The notes beneath the pieces were generated by a model. The model was not told where the DNA came from, did no database searches, and saw only the letters and a list, made by a program, of their open reading frames with translations. The position numbers and the translations under genes are program-made. A stretch of DNA of 64,000 bases from Hydractinia symbiolongicarpus (Eukaryota; Cnidaria; Hydrozoa; Anthoathecata; Hydractiniidae): assembly GCF_029227915.1 (NCBI RefSeq), contig NC_079878.1:6634001-6698000 (forward strand), given 5' to 3'. Positions 38,337-51,100 of the stretch are shown one piece after another. Numbering within the stretch: position 1 is the stretch's first letter; the number at the start of each line of letters is the position of its first letter.

Positions 38337-38370
38337 GTTAAAAATACAGTAAGTTTGTAAATAAAATAAA

Positions 38371-41300
38371 TTACACTGTTCTGAATTTTTTTTCCTCGTC
38401 ATTTAACAAGAGCCTCACATTATCCTCATCCTTGTCATTACCAAGGATGTCGTTGTTGGATTCTAGTCCATGATACAACGTTGATGATGTTCTGCCTTGT
38501 CCAACTTGATCAATGTAATGAATCGATCGGTGATTTCTATGTTTGAAAGCCAACTTGACATCAATCACTTTTGTGCTAACAATAATGAAATAGAGAAACA
38601 TATGAACAGAAAATCCAAGATGTATAGGAGCACCGACCTGATAGACGGTCATTATAACTGCGTTCAGCTTAGCATCTTTGACCAGCTTTTCGATAAAGCC
38701 ACTATATGCATCGATCATTGAATTTATTACAACCGATAGCATAGCTAGTGTGATACAAGCCAGCAAAAAATGATTACTCCGTCTTGTTTGAAACTCCTTT
38801 TGACAATACACCTGAATTTCTGACTTTGAGAATAAATAAAGCTGGAAGACGATGGATATGATTCGAAAAGTAAATCTCACTGAATTCCATGAGAGGTACT
38901 CATATTCGAATTGATCGTCTGTTGATTTGATGGAAATCCGACTTGCTCTCACAGCCCAACAAATAGTAAGAAATCCCTTCAAAAACCAAAACACCAACCC
39001 GATAGCTCCCATTAAAGTCACGACAAGATCCATTTCACTCGATGCATGCTGGTTTTGTCTTTTTGTTTCATTCAACTGGAGAAACAAGAAAAATAAATTA
39101 TTTTAAGAGAAGAAATTTTCGCGGACTTTAATTTCGCGGTTTTTGACCCTTTATGCGAAACTAAAATTCCGCGAAACACGTCCAAATTGCTTAACCACGA
39201 AATTATATTTCTTTTTTCTCTCTATTTTTGAGCAGTTATAAATATAACAAAGAAAACGAGCTTGTCGCCGATATAAGAACTTTCTACAGCAACACGTTGT
39301 AGGCCATTAATGCTGGGAAAAGTGGATGAAAAAGTCAAAACCTTTTTAGTGTATTGCGTCATAAAGGCGACGTCGTTAACACTGTCGTTACAATAGCCGC
39401 AGTGATAACGCTAATGTCAAAAGGTGATGAAGAACATCTAAAGCTGATTGTTTTGGATAGACCATTTTGGGCAAAATGTTTGTTCGCACGAATGGGCTTG
39501 TTTCAATATGTTTCAAAGAACGAAAAACATAAAATACCTTATTTGTTGGTCATGAATATCGATTGAACAACTTCAAAGTTAGTACCCGCTTCAACAGAAT
39601 GGCCGATTAATTTATAGTGGCAAAACACAACACAGTTTGTCAAAATTTCCAGAGTTGTTTAGTCTAAGTACTAACTCGAAGCATTTATCATGCCATGTGT
39701 CAAACGTGAAAGATCACACCTTTGGCTTGGAGAAAACCAATGCGCTTTGTTGGTGTTAGATGTCTTCAAAGGTCAAATGACAGAGCCTGTTAAACAAAAT
39801 ATGGATGATGACCATATTCTTTCTGTGAGAGTTCCTGCAAATATGACTAATATTTCTCAAACTTTTGACCTGACAGTAAATGGTTCCTTCAAGTCTCTCA
39901 TGAAGAGTAAATTTACCAAATGGTACAGTAAAGAAATCGGCAAACAGCTGGAGAAAAATATGCTTATGGAAGATATATGATGGTCTAATAATTTGAAAAA
40001 CCTAGATCCTTTTTATCTAATCGATCCACTTTTAGAGAAATCAAACGATTTATCGATCCGTCAAATGATAATCTCAACGTTAAAAACGTCGAATACTTTG
40101 CCACACAAAACGATGAAAACTCGAGCGATGAATATGAAGATGAAGAAACTGGTGAAGACGTACGGAATATTTTTGATTTGCTCGAAGATGATGAACATGA
40201 ACTTAATTTATTAATAAGGGGAGTTAAAATTTAAATATGTTAATTAGTTAATGTTACATTTTAGTGTTAAATCTGAAAAACACTTACGAAGTATTAAAAA
40301 TGGTGCAATTTTTGTTCTATTTTCTGTTAATTTTTTGTCTGAAAATTGAAATCCGCGAAATTAAATTCCGCGAAATTTCCAAACTTTGCTTAACTGCGAA
40401 TTTCGCCTATTTTTACCTTCTCATCGGCGAAATTCAATTCGGCGAACATTTCTTTCCTTAAGGTTAAAGAAATTCAATAAGAATTAAAAAAGAAAAAATG
40501 TAGATAAAAGCCCTTTGTTTCGAAGATCGTACAACGCCATTACTTCGTTTGGAAGATAGGACCTTCCATTATTAACTATGGTCTAAAAAAAGGAAAAAAA
40601 AAACCATAAACATCCACCTTACCCGAGTTATCAAAATAACACCTGGTATTATAACCATAACTTCAGCTGCTATCCCAAAAATATTTGTCCATGGTCCTAA
40701 GTACTCCGTATACTGGAATGCATTAATGAGTTGGGTAGCCAACAAGATACCCCCTAAAATGTAACCACTCCCAGCCATATGAGAAGAATACACTTTGAAT
40801 TGTTGGGCTTGTCTCTCTTCATCATATACTAGTGTACTTGTTGGTCGCATATCTTCTTCGTTATGTTGGTGTTCGTCTTGTGAAGTTCTCTTATCAATGG
40901 TAATTGCATGTTCAACAAACAGCATACAACATAGCAAGCGGTAGTCAATAAGTAGAGCAGCATAGATGTATGTAAAAACGCTATAACCAGTTTGCAGGTA
41001 CTTATTAACTACTTCGCTGCCCTGCATATCCGCTACTGTAATCGATTCCAGCCACATGGAGAAGTTAAACAACGCCATAATTTTAAAAAACCAAGATGCT
41101 CCGTGGTCACGTTCATCAGCGGGAATTTTATGACGAAGGCTATAATGGTACAAACCAGCTTGAAATATTTTTTGAAGTAATCCACAAGAAATTAATATAA
41201 TTTCGATAGGATTTCCTTCAATGAAATAACCTACGATAAGGAATAGTTCTATAAGGCCTATCGGTACGGTGATGTATAATATGAATCTGCTGATATTCGT

Positions 41301-41675
41301 CTTGCCATCACCTATAGGTTTGATATTGTTTGTGGAAACTGGAATAGCAAAGAAAAAGTAACATCCAAACCACGTGACAAGAATACCAAATAAAATGATG
41401 TAAACAATTTCGTATATGAAATAGATTGTGGCACTTTCATCTTCGTATGAAAGGTTGGCTATAACAGATATTATAATCCCAATGAATAAAACAATATGTT
41501 CAAATGCTCCCTTATTGTGTCCACGGTTAGCTCTGAGATAGCAACATAGTAATAAAGTCGCAACCAGTGAGATGAGAATTGATAAACTTGAAAATAACAG
41601 GGTGGCTTCTTCGTTCGCATATACTGTATAGTTGTGTTGATGTGAATGTATAGCATTTGCTTCAACTGATGACAT
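38371..41675 (-). CDS. Otopetrin-like proton channel
   Basis: Predicted multi-pass plasma-membrane proton channel of the otopetrin family. Two coding exons: complement(40623..41675) and complement(38371..39075), joined in phase 0 (CGG/GTAAGG donor, CTCCAG acceptor), giving 585 residues, typical of otopetrins (about 560-610). About twelve hydrophobic segments. Family-like features in order: LLQKIFQAGLYHYSLRHKI and KIMALFNFSMWLESI (N-domain helices 5-6), LLIDYRLLCCMLFVEHAI (like the IEYSLICAAVLYVMWKNI helix), HMAGSGYILGGILLATQLIN (like the AGS-GL-G-L helix), then HFLLACITLAMLSVVINS near the end. The loop after helix 7 is Asp/Glu/His-rich. The ATG follows TTTTTAG directly, so an upstream exon is possible. 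Similarity is moderate; the helix order is the main support. Confidence 0.78.
39101..40463 (+). mobile_element. pogo/CENP-B-like DNA transposon relic (TA-specific) in the otopetrin intron
   Basis: The left end TTTTAAGAGAAGAAATTTTC and the complement of the right end CCTTAAGGAAAGAAATGTTC are inverted repeats, each followed by AATTTCGCG-type subterminal blocks. The left flank is TA (39099-39100); the right TA has decayed to TT. Inside are remnants of a DDE_1 transposase (about 39354-39980). The element fills most of the otopetrin intron (39076-40622). Its ends match the MITE at 4089-4599 over 22 ungapped bases with few differences. Confidence 0.8.
39354..39980 (+). pseudogene. DDE_1 (CENP-B/pogo-type) transposase fragments
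   Basis: Fragment 1 (39354-39566) reads GDVVNTVVTIAAVITLMSKG, LKLIVLDRPFWAKCLFARMG, like the region preceding the catalytic core in cnidarian CENP-B-like transposases. Fragment 2 (39690-39980) reads CALLVLDVFKGQMTEPVK, VRVPANMTNISQTFDLTVNG and KFTKWYSKEIGKQLEK, matching the second catalytic Asp (LDVFKGQ) and third acidic position (FDLTVN) of the DDE_1 fold. The first catalytic region (NWDQT-like) is missing between them, and the DNA-binding N-terminus is also gone. Non-functional. Confidence 0.75.
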
Positions 41676-42239
41676 CTAAAAATACCAACTAAATACAACT
41701 TTGTTCACAAGCTCTTTCTGCTTTACAACATGAAGATAATGCAGACTATGCCCAACCTCATTCCCAGGGCATATTGCATTTGATTAATTTGATAACAGCA
41801 AAATGTCGTTTATAAAATATGCGGTTTATAGCTTGTCTCAAATAATCTGTTAGCTCATGAATTTAAACGCAATAAACTTTCACTACCTTTTCCAAATTAA
41901 AGGCCTTTTGCCAAGATTGAACAATTTAGCTGAGCCAGAAGATTGGAGTGAAAACGTTAATATGATAAAAATTTTGCTTTCTTATCAACACAAACATAAC
42001 AATTAAGGAATATCAAAATTGGATGATAGATATGGACATATTTGTATCACATGAAAAAAAAAGTGAAAAAGTTATAGAATAAAATGATATAGACCATACT
42101 CATGCAAACTGTAAACCAATACTTTAAAGTAGGTATATATTACCTTAAGCGAACTGATAGCTTTTTCCTAAATTTCTACCTCAAAGAGGTTTAAGGAGGA
42201 TATAAAAAAGACTAAATTTCCTCACATAAACGGATTTTT

Positions 42240-42960
42240 TAGACAATTTTAAGGAACAATTTCCATAAATAAGAACAAAATGGGGGCTGTTCTGCTCAAA
42301 AAATAAGAACAGCCAGCCTCGGGTTAGATTTTACTGATTCTTATTAAAAAGCGTGTAGAAGCATGAGCAACGTTGATTTAAAGTGCAAATAATATTCTCA
42401 TCAAAATATCAATAAACGTAAAACACAAACAAAGCCAACCTTTTTCTCACCCCCAACTGCTGTCAAAGTATAAAAAAGTACAAAAAGTGTCTACGATACT
42501 TTGCGTTTAATGTTTATGTAAATGTTACCACAAAATCAATCCAATGTTTTTACAAAAGATGTCGCGTACCACGTTTCCCCAGCAACGGCTTAAAGAAAAT
42601 TAAACTGTATTTAAACGCACAGTTTAATCGAGTTTATACTGGATCTGTTTTGATCGATTTGATCGTCGAGTAAACTGCGTGAAATGGATTACTTAAAATG
42701 ATTTTAAATCAATATTGAGAAAAACGAGTTTGGCTACAAAGAGTTACACGTTTTTATAATAACCATTTTGTATAAAGCAAGCCTCAGATTTTGCTAAAAA
42801 GAATAAGTGAAAAATAAGAACAAAAATCAACAAACTAATAGTATATCCCGAAGTTTTAATTATTTAATATAAGGAATAAAAAAAGAACAAATCAGACTGA
42901 AAAATGCTCAAAGATAAGAACAAATCAGACTGAACTTTTTGAAAAATAAGAACAGTAAGC
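42240..42960. repeat. ATAAGAACA-rich repeated segment
   Basis: AATAAGAACA recurs near 42270, 42303, 42810, 42915 and 42950. AGAACAAATCAGACTGAA occurs twice, 34 bp apart (about 42885 and 42919). Likely a degraded local duplication or repeat-element remnant; boundaries are approximate. Confidence 0.45.
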
Positions 42961-43321
42961 ACTTAATTGGCTCTTATAAATATGTTACAGACCTGTTAAT
43001 CAAACAATCTTACTCTTTTAATAGTCTTAACAGTTTGCGAGTTAGCAGTTGAAAGTGCCTATTTCTTATAAAAAGGATGCGTATGGTTCGGTTAAGCTTT
43101 AGACAACGTTTACAATAGGCTATTTTTTCGATATGCGTTGTAAGTAACATGCGAGTACTCAGAAATGTTTTTCTCAGAAAGAAAATAACGCAATAAAACA
43201 AACACCATCTTATTGTTTTTACCAAAAAAGAAAAACTAATCTATTTTAATCTACATCACAAATTGTCACACTTCACTTTTTATTTTACTTGTTTATGCAA
43301 TCTCACTTTTGTATGGACTGC

Positions 43322-43402
43322 CAACAACGTTCCCAGGGCTTTTTGATTAATTTAATAGCGTAATATCGGTTCGGGGAACACAAGGCCCTGGGGACGAGGT
43401 TG
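43322..43402. mobile_element. CAACCTCGT-family MITE, 81 bp
   Basis: The left end CAACAACGTTCCCAGGGCTT and the complement of the right end CAACCTCGTCCCCAGGGCCT match the family ends. The interior (about 45 bp) is unrelated to that of the other copies, so the copies share ends rather than a common core. Confidence 0.7.
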
Positions 43403-43828
43403 AGGGACTGCGAACTGGACTGTTTTTCGAGTTAAAAAGCCTAAAAAAGCCTACAAAAAGTCAATAAGGACGGCTTAAAAGTTTGATGGTACCGTGATAC
43501 GACTTGTAATATAGTGTCGTCCACGAAAAGTAACGAGAAACATTTTTACACATGAAGCATTTTTGCAGAATTTTATGTTTTTCCACACTAATTGATCCTT
43601 AGTGTAATCATATCATCTTAGTGGCGTTACACGTTAAAAAATGCGCTTAATCTTTCGCACCTTAAAACCTGAAATTTTTAAGGCGTGAAGGTAAGAAAAC
43701 AGGCAACCCAGTGAGTCTTTAATTTTGTACCTGCTTTCTTCACATGGTATGGAAACGTATGGAATCTGCCTCCATCAGATTTTGCCAACTCTAAATTATC
43801 CTAAGCACGCACACGCATATTGCATACA

Positions 43829-43862
43829 GCTAGTCGTTAAGCTCGTGGAAAAATCCACTTAG
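43829..43862 (+). repeat. Dispersed repeat family B, truncated copy 4
   Basis: GCTAGTCGTTAAGCTCGTGG followed by AAAAATCCACTTAG matches the first 34 bases of the family-B copies; the GACAGACAGACG end is absent. Confidence 0.55.
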
Positions 43863-43989
43863 TAGGAACATTGAAAAGAATTCATTTCAATTTCAATGAC
43901 GCCAGCAAATTTGTTTTTAGAAATTTGAGGCGTCTATCGTAAAGAGCTTGAAAATAATGTATAGAAACATATGCTTTTAACGAACAATT

Positions 43990-44305
43990 AAGGAGATGCA
44001 AGTTTTTTAAAAATTTGCTGACAATGACAAAGACCTGGCAAGTAACTTTTTTTTAGAAATTTGTATACCCGTTGTCTTCATCACATAGATTTGAAACACT
44101 AATCAAGAAAATAAGACCATCAAGATACTTTTGTGACGAACGGTTAAAGATATTGGGGTTTAAAGGTTTTTTGACGACGTCATCAACCCGTCTGCTCCGA
44201 AATGGGCGAGTTGAACTAGCTTAGAAATTGGTCCCATTTTGGTCCCACATTGTCCTTACTTGCCCACACAGGAAATTACGTTAGTTACTTCGACCCGTTT
44301 TTAAG
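43990..44305 (-). repeat. Dispersed repeat family A, copy 3 (inverted)
   Basis: On the complement: GGGCAAGTAAGGACAATGTG, GGACCAAAATGGGACCAATT, GACGACGTCAAAAAACC (an equivalent block), then GTGATGAAGACAACGGGTAT. The same block order as at 13627 and 24128, in reverse orientation. Boundaries are approximate. Confidence 0.65.
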
Positions 44306-45199
44306 TTATTTGACCTCAAACTTGAAAGTGTAAGTGCCAATTTCAAAAATGCTTTAATTTAATTCTGCATGCTGGTAATAATTTCAACCTTTTCATACGT
44401 TGAATCGATTTTTTTTTATATATATACAGTAATATAAAATTAAATTTACAGAATGACCAGTTATAAAACGAACTTACAAGCATACAAAAATGGTAACAAA
44501 CATAAAAACAATGCGAAGGAGAGTAATACACCAAAGCACAACAATAAAAAATTTAAACAAAAATGGAACCCCAAATTAGGGGTACCTCAAAAAACGTCAA
44601 ATCAGCGATCAGATTTTATTTTGTCAATTCACGTGAAAATTGCATTCACATGGAGCAGATTATTTCAGCTAAATCGGATGGAATGTAGATAGAACAATTT
44701 AATTTTGCGAGAGAAAGTTCGTTTTGGCCAGTCATGTAAACATACATGAGATCTTTACAAGAAACCGAGATAAAATTTTGCCCATAGTTTTTTTTCTGTA
44801 AACAAAAGCCTGACAAACATAAGGGTTGGCAAACTATAAGACGATGAAAAAAACTCAGACTAACAAAATTTCGAAATAACATAATTAATATTGTATTCAA
44901 TAGAAACAAACAAAAAAATACTATAGTTGAAAATAGGTGAAATAACACAACTTTGACGACATTTATGATAATTATAAATAGATTGTTTAAATCAAACTTA
45001 TGTAAAATTAATAAATTTATAATTCTTATATAAAATTCCTGTTAATTTCCATATTAATAAAAAAGCATGTACTGCGCTTCAGTGAACAAGCGTTTACTTG
45101 ACCAGATAGAAAATATTCGAAATACAAATATTAGGCTACCAAAGTTGGGAAACTATTAAACGTCCATGAGGAAAAAGGTGTGTGGTGTTGATTGTACCT

Positions 45200-48100
45200 C
45201 TACTTGTTATGTCTGAATGGAGGTAACGAAAGTCCACCCACTGAAGATCCATCTACCGAGTATGGCGCAGGTTCTGTATAAGCACGTGACTTGACCCCTA
45301 TTGAAGACTGAGATTGGGCGTCGTCATAAAATGCGTCGTCGTGATCAGCGTCGCCGCTTTGTAGACGTGTGAAACGACGTTGAATAAACAAGCGCTCATT
45401 ATCAATAGCCATACGAACCTAAAAAACAACTGCTTTAGTCTAGTTCTCCAAAAATTTTGACGATTTCAGAATAAAACAAAGCTCGCATACCCTGAAGTTG
45501 AACTGAACTTAAAAATACAGCATACTCTTGTCAAGTTGAACTCTGAGGTTACTTTAAAAATCTGTCTTAATTTTTGAACATCTAAGCTAACTATATTGCC
45601 TGCTACGTGAGACCAATTAACGATAGATTTTACAAACTTTGAATTAAGTAGAGTTGCGTTTATCAACCATTCGAGCATTTTGTAATTTATGTTGCTGATT
45701 TTGATTGAGTTTTTCTTGCGAACTACGTGAAACAGAAGAACGACAATATGTTCCGTTGCAATGTCAGTGCTTCTTTTCTTACGGTTTTGTATTGTCATAT
45801 TACAGGCTTAGCTTTTTTAAACTAATTAAAGTGCGACTTATCAGGTAAACGCTTTTAAGGGAACGGTAGAATGTGTCCAGCTTAGCGGAAGTGCCACTTA
45901 TTCGACTCTTCCTTAACCGAAGTATGCAGTAGTGTAAAAACGCGAAGCACTAACATAACAACAGAAAAAGCTGCACTCCATCCCGGGTGCTTTTTATTAA
46001 AATTTTAATTCCACATACCTCATCAAGTGAGACTATGCCCACGAGTCGACCGATCGTGGTCACATAAGCGTGACTTAAATTCAGTAAACAAAAAAGCTTG
46101 TGCACCTGGAAGAAATTATTAAAACAAGTTCACTTTTCTAGAAGTTACGGTTTGGTTTCAAACAAAATCTCAAGAACAACAATTCAATGTAAAAAACAAT
46201 ACTGTACAACAAAACAAAAAAAAAAAATTACAAATAAAGAGCTTACTTTGTAAAGAGATGTTTTTTCAACCAATTGGAAAGGAGCTGGATCTATTTGACA
46301 GTCAGTAAAATCGATTTGCTCTACCAATAGTTCAACTTCCCACTGAGGCAGCTATATGAAGAAACACTATCACACAAAAGTGAATTTACAACAAAATCTG
46401 GACAAAAAGAAAAAAGAATTGTATTTTCTAGTAAAATTTTAGAGTAAATGATTCTTATTCTTCGGGAAGTATAGCCTGTTTATTTAATTTCAGCTAGCCT
46501 CTCACAAATACAAATCAGGCCAAAAAAGTTTATTTTGTTAAATACCGCTGTGACAAGAATGTTTTGGGATGAAGTTGTTTTAAAGTGAAAAGAAATCCGA
46601 AAAGCTTTTATTTTCTCCATCTTCAAAATTCTTTACAAGGTTTCTGTTTTAAAAAGGGTGTTTTAACCCAATCTCTTAGTTGTCTCTTGTTGGACATATC
46701 TATTTTTGAAAAAAGTTGCTTTACACGACTAAAAAAATACTGAAGATAAGAGATTACAACATGTGTAATGCAGAAAGAAAACGACAGTCATATAAAACAA
46801 ATTACTTGATTGGTATCCAGACTCATATCACCCACTGTAGACTCTCCCATCTCTGACACACTTGTATTAAATAACTTCTGTAGTGACACAGGCGTTTCAG
46901 CCGGTTTATTGGACGATTTCTTCCTTGATTGTCGACTTCCCCCATGAGGCATGTTCATCGAGACTTCCCCTGATGAAAACTTCACAGAAGCATGCCTTGG
47001 TGACGTAACATCGCTAGAATAACAATATAGTCATGCAGGTTATTTGGAGGTTCAAGTCAAGGACAAATAAAGGTAATTAACAGACGTCTAACTTTGATTG
47101 GAAAAATATCACTATAGGTTATAAGCTATACAGAAAGGTATACCCATTCTCAACACGATCTTTCGTCTGACCACTTAATAGCTGTCTCTGCAGTAACCAC
47201 TCTAGTTGAGGTCTTCGGATGCTACCAAGTAGTATCATCGACTCTACAGGAAGAAATAGATTGTAACAAAGTTTCAATACTTTAACGGGTGACTGCGTAC
47301 AACTTTTGCAAACTGAAGTTAAGTTACTTTATATCTTAGCGAAAAGATACTTCATTAAGCATGTTTATATAATCTACTTGTTGATGCAGAACCTACAGAC
47401 AAAAAGGGTGGATAGCAAAACAAAATCACAAAACTATTTTACCTGGGTTATCAACCAGTGCAAAAGAACTGTGAAATGATTTGCGCAGTAAATCTCTCAC
47501 ATGAAGGTATGTACTTTTCGTGGAAATAAACAATACTTTGGTCACCATTATATCGCCAGCGTTTACATTGTAATGCCTAAAACATCATTGAGAAGTCATG
47601 CTTAAAAATATCATTGTGAAAGTAACTTAAGGGCCTACAATAAGTCTTTATAACGCTAAATCTTCATATTAAAATATCATGAAAAGCACTATTGTTCTTA
47701 CGGTAAATATCTGACAAGGTCTCTTTTTTTAACAAGCCTCTCCTTCAAATAAGCCTTTGAAAATCATTCCTCACAAATTAGCGGAGGGGTAATTGGTTAG
47801 GTAGAATACTTTTTTAAAGGAGCAAACACAACTGCTTGATAAACAGATTAAGGGTGATGGATAAGGTTGATGCAAACCCACGACGGCGTGCAAGAGTAGA
47901 AAAAATAAAATTTATAAAGCCGCTTCCAATAAGTTCCCGTCCCCTAATAATTTATGACAAATAAGCCCCAGGGTTTTTTGTTTTGTATCTTGCATTATGA
48001 ATCATATTTCAAGTTAACATTTTATATAATTTTTTAGCATAGGTTTGTGGAAAGAACTTGTTTTATATAATAACTTTTTGCAGGTATCTTCGAATATCGC

Positions 48101-51100
48101 CTAAGTTTTTCCAGTGTTATTGGTCCATCGATAGCAAAGAATGATACTTGATTTAGAAAAGCTATTTCTCCTGCTGAACGATTATCCTTAACAATTCATT
48201 ATCAAGCTCGGAGTCTTTTGTTTTTATCTCTTCTTTATCAGATTTATCATACAAAATTGTACATTTCCTGACAACTTTAGGAAGCTTTTCATCTGCCATA
48301 TTTGTTGTTATAAAAAGTTCTGTTTTTTTGTTTTTGTTTTTTTTGCTATTTGCTTCACTTGCGCACCTTGCATTACCTGCTCACACTACAAAAATCATGA
48401 AGCAAGCGTGAAGCAGATGCAACAATGAAGCAAGAATATCAAATTTTTTTGATATTCTTGCTTCAACATTTGCTTCACTTGCTTCAGTCATGCTCACATT
48501 AACTTGCTTCTGCATCAGCATCTACTTCATAGGTGTGACACAGGCTTTAGTATCGAACATTTCGAAATACATTTACCTCAATTTTTTTATTCAAAATGTT
48601 TGAAATTAAAAAAAAAAATACCACATTGGTAAATTTACCCCTAATTTCCATCATGTAAACATACCGATATTTGTTAGGAGATAATACCTTGTACGTTTAA
48701 TGTCCGGTAGATTAGGTAATTTTTTGATTTCAATGATACTATCGTAGATGGATGGTTGAAGAGGCTGCACAACAGCGTTTGCAATTAGCACAGCAACCTA
48801 ATACACAAGAATATTATAAAACTTAACATAGTAACACAGTAACTTAAAAAAAAGTCGAAAAATGAACAGAAGATAACCAGTAAGATGATCTACAAGGAGG
48901 AAAACTTTTGTATCATCAGGTACGCCTCTCAAAATTTTAAGGGCTAAAAAACATACCATTACAGGTAAGATATGAGTAATCTGTCCAGTGAGTTCAAAAA
49001 CAATGACTGAAGTTGATATTGTGTGCGTTACTGCTCCTGCCATAGCTGCTGCACCTTAAAATAAAATATTGTCAAATTGTCAGTTGTCTTGTTAAAAATC
49101 GGCACATATACAGATTAAAATAGACTGATATTAATTAACTTATTTATACGCAAGCATGTTTATTGAGGTAACCATTAAATTGACAAAAAAGACATACAAT
49201 ATCTATAAAATAAATAAAAAAACGACGAAGTCAACAAAATATTTTCAGCTTACCTACAACTGCGTAACCACCTGGTAACACAGGCGATAGCACTGCACCA
49301 GTTCGAAAACCAACTGGAAACCATGTAGCCATACATTCACCAACTAAGCGGCCATAGCCAGCTCCTGAATAAAATTACAAAACCCACGTGTGTTTTTTTA
49401 AGATGCAATAAAGGCGAGCAGTATTTTGAAAAGACCAAAGTAACTGAGTTTGTTGTCTGTAAATGTGTTGTAAAAACAGTTGGTAGTTTCTACATATTGT
49501 TATCGTTACAGATATATGGATATATGTAGTGAATAATCCTGATTTTTGTTACGTTGGATTACAAATTATAATTTGTAGGATTAAGACAATGTGGTTCTGT
49601 GACTGAAAATTAGGGAACAACACAGGATCAATAAATAAAAATTTTAAATAACTAAGAATTCCCTTAAAATTTTAAAACTTCTTACCTATAACGAACACGG
49701 GGAAAAAAGCACCAGCAGGAATTGGTAGAGCAATGCAAACAGCTGTCAGAAGAAACTATAGAAAAGAAACATCCTAGGTTATATGACTTGTAATCTCTGA
49801 AGGCTTACCTATACATGTAATATGGATATCTAAGAACTTATAACAATCAGACGAAAGGTAAAATTAACACGTGATTTTGTCGTGTTGCTCTCAAAAATTT
49901 TGTCAAATTTCCTGACTAAGTGGATTTTCTGATCAGGTAAAAGTTTTTAAGGTTACTGTAAAGAAAATAAATTTTTTTTTTAGGTTTTTTGCAAAAAATT
50001 CATGACATATATATATAAAAAAAAATTCTCTTTCGAATGACATATTTTATATTCCATGAAAATATTTGGAACATCCCTTTTTCTGGAAAAGGCCTTTTCA
50101 GAGGTGTTATATCCTTCACTTTCTCTTGTCACCCTGACTTTTCTGTCTGTTAATAATTCTGAACGCGTGCAGGCATATTCAGCATAAAGAATAAGTTTAC
50201 ACTTCCTCCTCTTCCATCCTCTTTCTGCATACTCAGTTCACACATTTTCATAACACCTACGAAAATCTTTAAAAACAAATATCTCGTTAGTAAATTTTTG
50301 CATACATGCCTTTATGTTTGTGGTCTCTTTTCCGAAAGCTGAATGAATTATGCACAAAAGGTTCCCGGATTTTCTTGTATAAATTACTGATTGGCGAATT
50401 ATGACGATAGAACAAAAAAAATATGCATTATATATAATTACAAATAATTTCATAACGACGTTGTTACAAAAAAAAACCCAGGAACCTTTTTGAATTTAAT
50501 TTATGCTGAATGTAATAGTGCAAAAACGAGAAGTCTGAAACTACGCGTTCGGAAAAAGAAGCCCTTTTAAAACGTACGGTGAAAAAAAGGTGTATGTTTA
50601 ATTCATTATATTTTCTTTTTGGAAAATTAAATCTCACGAAAATAACACCATCAAAAAAGTCTTTCATCAAACATTTAGAAACAAAAAATAAAATAAAAAA
50701 AATGTAAAAGTATTGATAAATTATAAGGGTTTTTCTGAGACTACTCATCAAGTGAGTTTTTTCCTTTACAGTAACCTTAATGATTATTGAGCATAAGGAA
50801 TACTGTATGTATTGAAAATCAGTTACCTTTACAATAATAAAAATAACAAGAGTAACATAAACATTGCTGCTGTATTCAGTTTTCCAATGAGACAGGATTT
50901 CTTGCGTTTCTGGTGTTTCAATACCACTTGACCAGGTTATGTTGGAGAAAAGTTCAACGACCGCTTCTTTTTGTGTCAACTAAAATGAAAAATGCATAAC
51001 GAAAACAAATATGGCTACTTTACCTAGAAATCCCCTCTCGCCGGCATGTTGTCTGGCTTATTCAAACATACATGGAAAATGACTAATAAAATTACTGGGA

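Larger units (their letters stand above)
36809..38370. other. Convergent intergenic region, aPKC 3' / otopetrin 3'
   Basis: 1.56 kb between the stop codons of the convergent aPKC and otopetrin genes. It holds both 3' UTRs, two inverted copies of repeat family B (37241-37352, 38069-38198), a Tigger-like element (37448-38024) with a MITE inside, and a short telomere-like tract (38310-38336). No gene seen. Confidence 0.6.
41676..45199. other. Intergenic region, otopetrin 5' / CLCN2 3', repeat-bearing
   Basis: 3.5 kb. It should hold the otopetrin promoter and the CLCN2 3' UTR. Contents seen: half of a CAACCTCGT MITE (41753-41772), an ATAAGAACA-rich stretch (about 42240-42960), a full CAACCTCGT MITE (43322-43402), a truncated family-B repeat (43829-43862) and an inverted family-A repeat (43990-44305). 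Short frames around 44343-44948 are AT-rich and show no domain. Confidence 0.5.

Noticed and set aside
44343-44948. Short frames on both strands in the otopetrin-CLCN2 interval
   Set aside because: AT-rich, overlapping each other, with no domain or splice support.
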